This document shows, one piece after another, positions 33,852 through 44,299 of a stretch of DNA of 64,000 nucleotides (position 1 is its first letter; each line of letters starts with the position of its first letter). The notes under the pieces were generated by a model. The model had not been told where the DNA came from and did no database searches. It saw only the letters and a program-made list of their open reading frames with translations. The stretch comes from Archivesica marissinica. Its lineage: Eukaryota; Mollusca; Bivalvia; Venerida; Vesicomyidae. The DNA is taken from positions 59,464,870 to 59,528,869 of the forward strand of contig CM026390.1 of assembly GCA_014843695.1 (NCBI GenBank), in the 5' to 3' direction. The position numbers and the translations under genes were made by a program.

Positions 33852-34023
33852 CAGTCGAACCTGTGTTGGTGGTCACCCCTATTAAGCAGCCAACCTGCAT
33901 TAAGCAGCCAGTTTTCAGAGTCCCAATAGGTTACTTTGTTGCTACCTCTATTAAGCAATCACCAGCGTTCAGCAGCCACGTTCCATGATTCCATTGGCTG
34001 GATTCGTCAAACAAGTTTGACTG
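33852..34023 (+). mobile_element. Pogo/Tigger-like MITE, second family member
   Basis: CAGTCGAACCTGTGTT at the left mirrors inverted CAGTCAAACTTGTTT at the right. TA flanks both ends (33850-33851, 34024-34025). Internal repeats of TTAAGCAGCCA occur. 172 bases, non-coding. Confidence 0.78.
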
Positions 34024-34262
34024 TATTTTCATTTGCAAAAGTTTGTATGATTGTTTTATAATTTATTTATTTACTTGTGTACACCGTCCCATAAGCTCCA
34101 TATCACCAAATATCCCTGGATAAACTGTATACATTCAATCAGTACGAAATACCACAGATACTGAACATGTATCCCAGGAATGATGCTTAAATGTATTGGC
34201 GAATTTTAGCAACATGTACGATAGTAGTTACTTCCCTTGCATAATATAGCGCCATTAATAGA

Positions 34263-34637
34263 CAATGAGAGACATTAGTCAGTTACTTCCCCTGAATACT
34301 CATGAAAGTAGATTGGTCCTCTTAACTGCATGGCTTCCTCTATTTGTATCGCTGTTTCCGTTGCACAACATGATATCTGTTTTCATTAGTTTTATCTTAT
34401 AATTATTAAATTACTAAATCTCGACAGATATCCTACAGCATATCCAATGGATACTTTACTGTATAAATTGATTATAAATTAATCAACATGCTTTTGATAA
34501 AATCACATTTATCATACCGCAACATCTGGTTAGGGAACATCAAAAAAAACAAAGGCTTTCAACTAAAAGGACAAATACATATTTCGGGATAAATCGGACT
34601 TTATCTGTCAATCGAAAACCCAATAATGTCTCTCATT
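34263..34637 (-). mobile_element. Unclassified inverted-repeat element (partner at 7435)
   Basis: CAATGAGAGACATTA at the left is mirrored by TAATGTCTCTCATT at the right. The interior matches 7435-7950 in reverse orientation, without that copy's extra ~150 bases. Confidence 0.72.
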
Positions 34638-34689
34638 ATAATGTTCAATTTTTTAGTTTAATAATATTTTATTGCTTGATTCGTTTTTC

Positions 34690-37055
34690 ATCCGCTCCTT
34701 AAAATGTATCGGTGTGCAGCACATTCTAATCATCCGCTCCTTACAATATATCGGTGTGCAGCACATTCTAATCATCCGCTCCTTACAATATATCGGTCTG
34801 CAGCACATTCTTATCATCCGCTCCTTACAATATATCGGTGTGCAGCACATTCTAATCATCCGCTCCTTACAATATATCGGTGTGCTGCACATTCTAATCA
34901 TCCGTTCCTTACAATATATCGGTCTGCAGTACATTCTAATCATCCGCTCCTTACAATATATCGGTCTGCAGCACATTCTAATCATCCGCTCCTTACAATA
35001 TATCGGTGTGCATCACATTCTAAGCATCCGTTCCTTACAATATATCGGTCTGTAGTACATTCTAATCATCCGCTCCTTACAATATATCGGTCTGCAGCAC
35101 ATTCTAATCATCCGCTCCTTACAATATATCGGTGTGCAGCACATTCTAATCATCCGCTACTTACAATATATCGGTGTGCAGCACGTTCTAATCATCCGCT
35201 CCTTACAATATATCGGTGTGCAGCACATTCTAATCATCCGTTCCTTACAATATATCGGTGTGCAGCACATTCTAATCATCCGCTCCTTACAATATCTCGG
35301 TGTGCTGCACATTCTAATCATCCGCTCCTTAAAATATATCGGTGTGCAGCACATTCTAATCATCCGCTCCTTAAAATATATCGGTGTGCAGCACATTCTA
35401 ATCATCCGCTCCTTACAATATCTCGCTGTGCAGCACATTCTAATCATCCGCTCCTTACAATATCTTGGTGTGCAGCACATTCTAATCATCCGCTCCTTAC
35501 AATATCTCGGTGTGCTGCACATTCTAATCATCCGCTCCTTACAATATATCGGTCTGCAGCACATTCTAATCATCCGCTCCTTACAATATATCGGTGTGCA
35601 GCACATTCTAATCATCCGCTCCTTACAATATATCGGTCTGCAGCACATTCTAATCATCCGCTCCTTACAATATATCGGTGTGCAGCACATTCTAATCATC
35701 CGCTCCTTACAATATATCGGTGTGCTGCACATTCTAATCATCCGTTCCTTACAATATATCGGTCTGCAGTACATTCTAATCATCCGCTCCTTACAATATA
35801 TCGGTCTGCAGCACATTCTAATCATCCGCTCCTTACAATATATCGGTGTGCATCACATTCTAAGCATCCGTTCCTTACAATATATCGGTCTGTAGTACAT
35901 TCTAATCATCCGCTCCTTACAATATATCGGTCTGCAGCACATTCTAATCATCCGCTCCTTACAATATATCGGTGTGCAGCACATTCTAATCATCCGCTAC
36001 TTACAATATATCGGTGTGCAGCACGTTCTAATCATCCGCTCCTTACAATATATCGGTGTGCAGCACATTCTAATCATCCGTTCCTTACAATATATCGGTG
36101 TGCAGCACATTCTAATCATCCGCTCCTTACAATATCTCGGTGTGCTGCACATTCTAATCATCCGCTCCTTAAAATATATCGGTGTGCAGCACATTCTAAT
36201 CATCCGCTCCTTAAAATATATCGGTGTGCAGCACATTCTAATCATCCGCTCCTTACAATATCTCGGTGTGCAGCACATTCTGATCACCCGCTCCTTACAA
36301 TATCTCGGTGTGCAGCACATTCTAATCATCCGCTCCTTACAATATCTCGGTGTGCAGCACATTCTAATCATCCGCTCCTTACAATATCTCGGTGTGCTGC
36401 ACATTCTAATCATCCGCTCCTTACAATATCTCGGTGTGCAGCACATTCTAATCATCCGCTCCTTACAATATATCGGTGTGCAGCACATTCTAATCATCCG
36501 TTCCTTACAATATCTCGGTGTGCTGCACATTCTAATCAACCGCTCCTTACAATATATCGGTGTGCAGTACATTCTAATCATCCGCTACTTACAATGGTCT
36601 GCAGTACATTCTAATCATCCGTTCCTTACAATATCTCGGTGTGCAGCACATTCTAATCATCCGTTCCTTACAATATACCGGTGTGCAGCACATTATAATC
36701 ATCCGTTCCTTACAATATCTCGGTGTGCAGCACATTCTAATCATCCGCTCCTTACAATATATCGGTCTGCAGCACATTCTAATCATCAACTCCTTACAAT
36801 ATCTCGGTGTGCTGCACATTCTAATCAACCGCTCCTTACAATATATCGGTGTGCAGTACATTCTAATCATCCGCTACTTACAATATATCGGTGTGCAGCA
36901 CATTCTAATCATCCGCTACTTACAATGGTCTGCAGCACATTCTAATCATCCGTTCCTTATAATATCTCGGTGTGCAGCACATTCTAATCATCCGTTCCTT
37001 ACAATATATCGGTGTGCAGCACATTCTATTCATCCGTTCCTTACAATATATCGCA
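34690..37055 (+). repeat. 42-bp satellite (~56 copies)
   Basis: The monomer contains AATCATCCGCTCCTTACAAT and ATATCGGTGTGCAGCACATT. Common variants are TCTGCAG, CTCGGTG, GTTCC and GCTAC. Because 42 is divisible by three, two plus frames and one minus frame stay open for hundreds of codons; these are not annotated as genes. A block of about 700 bases recurs at an 840-base offset. Confidence 0.95.
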
Positions 37056-38129
37056 CGCACGCACCCACCCAATACCACACACCCAAATAATGTTATGTTA
37101 TGATTGTTTCAGTATAGACTCCAACTATCTAATAGAATGTCTTTGGGACAGAACCCCAATTTTTAAATGTGGGTCACAAATTACCTAACTTAATTCTTCG
37201 TATGCCACGTGGTACAGTAGTATTGGCTTACAATGAAACTGGTATAATGCATTGTACAAATGATGACTATTATCATGGATACATATATTATTGTAATCTC
37301 GCGGACAATTATCACGTGACGTCGCCATCTTGGATGTCCAACGTGTAGATAACATTATCATTGTTAGGCATTACATAATTATGCTGAGTGGGATTGCGTA
37401 GTAATACGTTTAATGTGTGACGTGTTCGCTCTGTATATGCCTAACACGTTCATAGTCGTCTCTCCTCGATCACCAAGCACTATATATAAACAATCATCTC
37501 ATTCTGTCAAAATTAATCTTTATAAAATTTTGATTTTATCGTATTCCTAAGATTTGATGCGTGGCATTCTATAGATTAATCAAACTTTATTTCCAACACC
37601 TGTCTGACAGAATATCTGTTATATCATTTTTTATTTGTGTAAATTTATAGCCTATATCGTGCGACATGATAAATCCACATTAATATTAAGAATAGCGATA
37701 CTCATCCATCTGAGCGTATTTAGAATGGTATCCGACCTCCCACCCAGTTGTTTACCTGTATCAGGGTTTGGGCTGTCTCCAAATGTAAGCGCAATGATTA
37801 ACCACGTGCCATTTGGTATTGTTTGTTTCAACAATCCGTCCATCAAGCAAGCACGTTTATGTATTAATACCGCCACAGGTTAGTGATCAAAGACATGCTG
37901 TATAGAAACAACTAGTTTTATATGTCCCGTCATTATGGCCGCACATACATCAGATAACCGTTCAAATTTAAAACTATTTTATAGACTAGATTAAATTTAA
38001 ATCTGTCTATACGTCTTGCTAATCGGACAAATGAAGAGACTATGGGCTAGTTCGTTGGGTATTGTTTTACAAACACGGGGTGGGCGTGGTATGCTTAGTT
38101 TGTTAATGTGTCCGTAACAAGAGATCGTT
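37056..38129. other. No gene seen
   Basis: AT-rich; a 74-82-codon frame pair at 37635-37883 lacks motifs. ATCACGTGACGTCGCCATC near 37313 resembles a dispersed motif at 9600-9990. Confidence 0.45.
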
Positions 38130-38370
38130 GGCAGTCGTGATAGCGCAGTGGTAGAGTGTTCGCTTCAAGTGCGAAAGGCCCGGAGTTCGCGCCCAGCTAA
38201 ATGCGTTACTAGTGTGCCTTTATGCAAGGTATTTACGTTCCACATTCCAATTTCCCCTTCTCTCTTTCTTGTGGCGATGGATTCCATCAGGAATGCGGTC
38301 TCGAAAGTGATAAACATAAGTTGTACGAACTTGTTTCGCAATCGAGCTAAAATAAATGTGTATAAACTAA
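38130..38370 (+). mobile_element. SINE family A, full length
   Basis: Head GTCGTGATAGCGCAGTGG and GGAGTTCGCGCCC (a diverged B box), body and TTCGCAATCGAGC tail ending in ATAAACTAA. Confidence 0.87.
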
Positions 38371-38444
38371 GATATATCGTACAGCTCCATTTGTATTTAA
38401 TTTTGTTACTCTGGTATTTAGAGGTAGTAAGCTCCCAACTTTAC

Positions 38445-38660
38445 TATACAACATTGACGGAGTCGGCGTTGTGTAACGGGTACAGTATCCGCCTCATGGC
38501 CGATATGTTGTGCGTTCGAGTCTCGCCAGAACCACGATGGAGCTAGCTGTCGTCTGTCTTCTCTCACCAGCATGGTGACGAATTCGACTAAGATTATTGT
38601 TGTGGGAGCGATCAGACTAATGTTCAATTAACTGTTTTCGTAAACGAGGATAAACGTTTA
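38445..38660 (+). mobile_element. SINE family F
   Basis: The tRNA-like head has GTGTAACGGGTACAGTATCC and GCGTTCGAGTCTCGCC, followed by a body with CTCTCACCAGCATGGTGACG. Only one copy is seen here, so its 3' end is approximate. Confidence 0.6.
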
Positions 38661-38680
38661 AAGCCCCAGTCGCGTTTACT

Positions 38681-38722
38681 TAGAATGTGCTGCACACCAA
38701 GATATTGTAAAGAGTGGATGGT
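38681..38722 (-). repeat. Single inverted monomer of the 42-bp satellite
   Basis: TAGAATGTGCTGCACACCAA followed by GATATTGTAAAGAGTGGATG is the reverse complement of the satellite unit, 1.6 kb beyond the array. Confidence 0.9.
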
Positions 38723-38916
38723 TAGATATTATCGTATATTCATTTTTCAATAATAAATTATTACGGTAAAAATTAAAATGTGTAAAATATGCCCACAAAC
38801 GAACTTGCTTTTGTGAAATTACCATTTGCATCTTACCTCCCTTTGTGGATATTGTTTAACAAAATTACCAATATCTCTGTAAATTGTGGTTTACTAAGGT
38901 TAACACTAGAATAACT

Positions 38917-39178
38917 AGGTTCGATCCCCCGTCTGACCCTAATAAAATTAACAGTCTTTCAATTGGGACTTTAAAACGAGGTCTCTTGTCGGTGCTGTAC
39001 ACCATGCACGTAAAAGAGTCTCCTCTGGTTCTTTTACGTGCACGATGTACAGCCACCGACACGAGGCCTCGGTTTAACGTCCCATCTGAAAGAATGTTAA
39101 TTTTATTAGGGTCAGACGGGGGATCGAATCCCTGGATTACCAGTCCAGCGTGTTACCACTGGACTACAGGTCCGTCTG
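38917..39178. mobile_element. Two SINE C copies as a palindrome
   Basis: A plus-strand fragment (38917-39016) is followed after 14 bases by a minus-strand copy (39031-39178) that keeps the tRNA-Thr-like head. The arms pair over about 100 bases with few mismatches. Confidence 0.88.
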
Positions 39179-39331
39179 TTATACCACTGTAACCTATCAA
39201 TGTTGGTTGGTATTGTGCTGATTACTGGGTAGCCCATGCTATGCAATGGCTACACGAAACAACAATGTTTGGTTTGATGTGAAAAACATGTATATACAGA
39301 CTGTCATAGTGTCTTTAATACGAAGGTTGGT

Positions 39332-39352
39332 TGGTAGGGGGGGGGGTCCGGG
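39332..39352 (+). repeat. 10-G run
   Basis: G(10) at about 39337-39346 within GGTTGGTTGGTAGG context. Confidence 0.85.
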
Positions 39353-39505
39353 CCCCATTCTGCGTAAACCCGTTTATAATTACAGTAATATTTAATATGT
39401 AGTTTAACTGAATTAATAGCTATTATAATACAATAATAGTGTAATTAAAATAGCACTACAACTGTTCAGACAGATGTCTAAGCTTGGAAGTCATGATGTA
39501 TTTAA

Positions 39506-40278
39506 AGCGACACTACATCAGTGAAAACAAAATGTCTACCAAATGTATTTTCCTATTTATATAAGGTATATTTTTTCCCAAATAGTTGCCTCAAATACTG
39601 AGTATCTCAACTAATAAAGAAACGTTATATACGCGGTTTATTGACATAACAAAATAATAACAGCCATGCGTAATACAACTAGTGTATCCTGAATAACACT
39701 ATTTATGGTACAGATTTACCGTTATATCTCACATTTATGTCTATTTATTTGTAGACTATTCCTAGTTCAATTATCTCTAAACTACATTATCTCGAGTTTA
39801 ATATTGACTCCGATGACAAACAAACGTAATTTAAGAGCATGGATGACCGTTAGATGAAATCATACTTTCAATCCACAAAAACCATGTTTATTGATTCAAT
39901 GTTAGTGTTCGAATGTATTCGGAAGAAGTAGTAGTAAGCAATGCATACGTGAACAAAATGCATTTTATTTGCTTTTTGCGATGTAATCCCGCTTTAATCA
40001 TATTTTATTGCTCGATTCGTTTTACATGCACATGTGAATACAAAACACGACAAACTAATGAAAGGCAAACGGTTCTAGCAACACGTGTACAACCTCATTA
40101 TTGTAGTTCCAGTTACCATGAGCTATTCATAACATAACAATATATATATATAGTGTAAGCTTAAACTCATATCAACATTAATTAGTCTTGAAACGGCATA
40201 GAATTGCACCAAATCAAAAGAATACAATGAGAATTTATAATTTTATATAATATTTGCTTTTTGCGATGTAGTGTCGCT
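39506..40278. mobile_element. TTAA-flanked inverted-repeat element
   Basis: AGCGACACTACATC (39506-39519) and GATGTAGTGTCGCT (40265-40278) are perfect 14-base inverted repeats. Each abuts TTAA (39502-39505, 40279-40282). A TTAA duplication suggests piggyBac-like mobilisation, although the termini do not begin CCC. A diverged right-end copy sits at 39966-39997. No transposase frame is seen. Confidence 0.55.
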
Positions 40279-40921
40279 TTAAGAATGGTAAATTAACATT
40301 TATGTGGTAGTTATAACAACTTGAAGCATAATGGAGAAGCTTTGATGGTATTTTACAATGATATGAATCGGCATTAAAGTGATAACATCATACAAAATAC
40401 TGATATGCACATTAATATCCACGTGCAGATAACATCGTTCTTATAAGTTAATGAATATCTTGTCTGTTCCTAATAGTTCATCGAATTATAAAGATTCAGC
40501 ACCACGTATATTTAGGAAATAAATCGTTAGTATATGTTTATTGGTTGATACTATATTGTAGATTCCTGCTTGCTGTGTTTGACATTGTTTCAATGCACAC
40601 ATTTCTTCAATTAATACAATATGCCGTGACATAGTTATATTTTAAATGCATCAACTATATAACACAGTCACCTTATATAAGTTGTCAATATGTATATGAA
40701 AATATATGACACAGTCACATTAAATTACCAATATGTCACGATATGAAAATGTATCGAATATATAACACAGTCACCTTTAATTGCCACTATACATGTATGT
40801 GAATATGTCTCAAATATATGACACAGGAGCCTTATATTGACAATATATTTCTAAAAATAATTATATAAAACTATATGAAATGTATAACACGGTCGCTTTA
40901 AATGACAACTACGAATTACTA

Positions 40922-41156
40922 CGCAGGTTCGATCCCCCGTCTGACCTTAATAAAATGAACAGTCTTTCAGATGGGACGTTAAACCGAGGTCTCGTGTCGG
41001 TGCTGTACACCGTGCACGTAAAAGAACCAATGGAGACTCTGGAATGTGTCTGTCTGTATCATTGCACTATCCTCCAAAATCTAAAATTACTAATCTCTTC
41101 AGGAGATTGCTCATATGGGCAACCGGTAGCGACGATAAATAAACGTAAAACACACA
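40922..41156 (+). mobile_element. SINE family C, 5' truncated
   Basis: Starts CAGGTTCGATCCCCCGTCTG and runs to AATAAACGTAAAACACAC; inserted inside the decayed tandem repeat. Confidence 0.88.
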
Positions 41157-41267
41157 CTAAATGAACATAATATTATATGACATAGTTCGCCTTAAATGGT
41201 AACTATGTAAATGAACATAAGTATATTAAATACATGGCACCATCCGCCTTAAGCGACCATGTCTAAA

Positions 41268-41412
41268 GTTTAAACTTTATTTATTTTACAACGATTGCGA
41301 AGCAAGTTTTAACAACTTATATTAATCACTCCCGTTGGCGCGGATGAAAGCGTATACGTGCCATTCATGTGGGGGGGGGGACCGGAGTACCCGGAGAAAA
41401 CCACCTGTCCAA
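41268..41412 (-). mobile_element. SINE family B, head truncated
   Basis: Minus-strand tail and body (ACTTTATTTATTTTACAACG, TTGCGAAGCAAG, ACCGGAGTACCCGGAGAAAA). A G(10) run (41371-41380) replaces the GGGAGGAA of other copies. Confidence 0.85.
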
Positions 41413-41480
41413 TTAAGCGACCAATATATATATACAGAATTATATGACACAGTCGCCTTAGCCAGCCAATAATAACTGTT

Positions 41481-41975
41481 GTCAAGTTGTATGGTTGGTT
41501 ATTCAATAAGTATCGTGGAGGAGTAATAAGGCATACCATTTATTTGTGTTGTGTTGTTAAAGATAATTCAAGATGTCATCGCTATTGTTTCCAAATGTCT
41601 AAAGGACGCTACACGATACTTCACGTATCAATGGAGCAGTAGTCGGGGCAGACAATTTGATAACAACAGATGACACGTTCTTTGTTGATAATTGTCCAAA
41701 TTCGTTATTTGATCTGACAGAACTGCTATCTAACCCCATCGGAACATAACACGAGTATTGTGATCAGTATGTGTCTTGCGAAATCTATACTCAAATAGTT
41801 AAATTGAAATATAGAAGATAAGACTAATAAATCAACTAAATTCTTTCTGATATTTGACTGAAATGGGCCCACTTTATTCGTAATGCTCCCGCTGGACGTA
41901 CACTATTATATCTTATTATCGAAATATGAATAATGATATACATCGATCATTTCCACTATGTTTCGTATTTTATAT
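41481..41975. other. No gene seen
   Basis: AT-rich sequence without recognised repeats or supported frames. Confidence 0.45.
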
Positions 41976-41984
41976 ACATTTTTA

Positions 41985-42207
41985 ATTAGTTTATACAAAT
42001 TTATTTTAGCTCTATTGCGAAACAACTTATATTAATCACTCTCGAGATTTCTTTCCTGATGGAATCCATCGCCACGATTGAGAGAGAAGGGGCAACGTGG
42101 AATTTAAATGCATTGCCTAAGGACACACTCGTAACGGCTCCAGCGGGGCTTGAACTCCCGGCCTTTCGCAGCTGAAGCGAACGCGCTATCACTGCGCTAT
42201 CACGATT
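41985..42207 (-). mobile_element. SINE family A, full length
   Basis: Minus-strand copy with head (TAGCGCAGTG, GAGTTCAAGCC), body and tail. ACATTTTTA at 41976-41984 and 42208-42216 is the target duplication. Confidence 0.9.
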
Positions 42208-42333
42208 ACATTTTTATTTATTTACGTTAAAAAGAAAATACGAATCTTCGATTTCGACAAACATATCAATGAGATGTCTCCCATATAGATAGATATACAT
42301 AGCATACCAACATAGCATTGACATAACATGAAT

Positions 42334-42396
42334 ACGGAAGTGACGTTCTATCAAAGTTCAATGAGCTGTACGGAAGTGACGTTCTATCAAAGTTCT
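42334..42396 (+). repeat. Tandem duplication, ~37-bp period
   Basis: ACGGAAGTGACGTTCTATCA plus AAGTTC occurs at 42334 and again at 42370. Confidence 0.88.
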
Positions 42397-42476
42397 ATTG
42401 CATAAACTGTCCCCCATCATACTTACTGTTAGTTCATGTGTTACTAACTTACTATATCCATACTGAATGACATGTG

Positions 42477-43774
42477 TGGAAATATATCACGTCTGTTCAA
42501 TGGTGCCCGGCAGTGTAATATATCACGTCTGTTCAGTGGTGCCCGGCAGTATAATATATCACATATGTTCAGTGGTGCCCGGCAGTGTAATATATCACAT
42601 ATGTTCAATGGTGCCGCAGTGTAATATATCACATATGTTCAATGGTGCCCGGCAGTATAATATATCACATATGTTCAATGGTGCCCGGCAGTGTAATATA
42701 TCACATGTGTTCAGTGGTACCCGGCAGTGTAATATATCACATTTGTTCAATGGTGCCCGGCAGTGTAATATATCACATGTGTTCAGTGGTACCCGGCAGT
42801 GTAATATATCACATATGTTCAATGGTGCCCGGCAGTGTAATATATCACATATGTTCAATGGTGCCCGGCAGTGTAATATATCACATATGTTCAATGGTGC
42901 CCGGCAGTGTAATATATCACATATGTTCAGTGGTGCCCGGCAGTGTAATATATCACATATGTTCAGTGGTGCCCGACAGTGTAATATATCACATTTGTTC
43001 AATGGTGCCTGGCAGTTTAATATATCACATATGTTCAATGGTGCCCGGCAGTGTAATATATCACATATGTTCAGTGGTGCCCGGCAATGTAATATATCAC
43101 ATATGTTCAGTGGTGCCCGGCAGTGTAACATATCATATATGTTCAGTGGTTCCCGGCAGTGTAATATATCACATATGTTCAATGGTGCCCGGCAGTGTAA
43201 TATATCACATATGTTCAATGGTGCCCGGCAGTGTAATATATCACATATGTTCAATGGTGCCTGGCAGTGTAATATATCACATTTGTTCAATGGTGCCCGG
43301 CAGTGTAATATATCACATATGTTCAATGGTGCCTGGCAGTGTAATATATCACATATGTTCAGTGGTTCCCGGCAGTGTAATATATCACATTTGTTCAATG
43401 GTGCCTGGCAGTGTAATATATCACATATGTTCAATGGTGCCCGGCAGTGTAATATATCACATATGTTCAATGGTGCCCGGCAGTGTAATATATCACATAT
43501 GTTCAATGGTGCCCGGCAGTGTAATATATCACATATGTTCAATGGTGCCCGGCAGTGTAATATATCACATATGTTCAATGGTGCCCGGCAGTGTAATATA
43601 TCACATATGTTCAATGGTGCCCGGCAGTGTAATATATCACATATGTTCAATGGTGCCCGGCAGTGTAATATATCACATTTGTTCAATGGTGCCCGGCAGT
43701 GTAATATATCACATATGTTCAATGGTGCCCGGCAGTGTAATATATCACATATGTTCAGTGGTGCCCGGCAGTGA
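42477..43774. repeat. 36-bp satellite II (~36 copies)
   Basis: The monomer contains GTGCCCGGCAGTGTAATATA and TCACATATGTTCAATG. It is unrelated to satellite I despite equal length. Left-edge units carry CACGTCTGTT; central units are most uniform. Three frames (two plus, one minus) stay open throughout as a length artefact. Confidence 0.95.
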
Positions 43775-43859
43775 AAATAACTGTGATGTAGTATCTAAAA
43801 TCTCGTCTACACCAATATACGTCAAATACTCTAACGGAATGCGAGCAATATAATTGTGT

Positions 43860-44161
43860 GTGTGTGTGTGTGTTTTTACGTTTATTTATCGTCGCTACCG
43901 GTTGCCCATATGAGTGACGCCCCCTGAAGAGATTAGTAATTTTTAGATTTTGGAGGATAGGGCAATGATACAGACAGAGACCCATTTCAGAGTCTCCTCT
44001 AGTTCTTTTACGTGCACGGTGTACAGCACCGACACGAGACCTCGGTTTAACGTCCCATCTGAAAGACTGTTAATTTTATTAGGGTCAAACGGGGGATCGA
44101 ACCTGCGATCCCTGGATTACCAGTCCAGCGTGTTACCACTGGACTACAGATCCGTCTGCTG
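43860..44161 (-). mobile_element. SINE family C, full length
   Basis: Minus-strand copy ending in the complete tRNA-Thr-like head. TAATTGTGT at 43851-43859 and 44162-44170 is the target duplication. A (GT)n run lies at the tail end. Confidence 0.92.
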
Positions 44162-44299
44162 TAATTGTGTTAAAATTGTGTTTCATTTATCAAGTGATTC
44201 CAAACGTTTGACTTGCTTTATAAATCTTGCTTATTCTCTCATGTGTGTCACGTGTATAGCGGGCGCGTCAGACTTAGGGATTAGCACAACCACTGCCCC

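Larger units (their letters stand above)
40640..41480. repeat. Decayed tandem repeat split by two SINEs
   Basis: Units of about 60-75 bases share ATATATGACACAGTCRCCTT-like cores (near 40665, 40710, 40765, 40825, 40890, 41185, 41240 and 41450). Divergence between units is high. Confidence 0.65.

Noticed and set aside
34704..36614. 636-codon frame in the 42-bp satellite
   Set aside because: 42 is divisible by three, so stop-free units propagate; two plus frames and one minus frame are open together.
42467..43853. Three 375-435-codon frames in 36-bp satellite II
   Set aside because: Open on both strands through the same repeat; no reason to prefer one.
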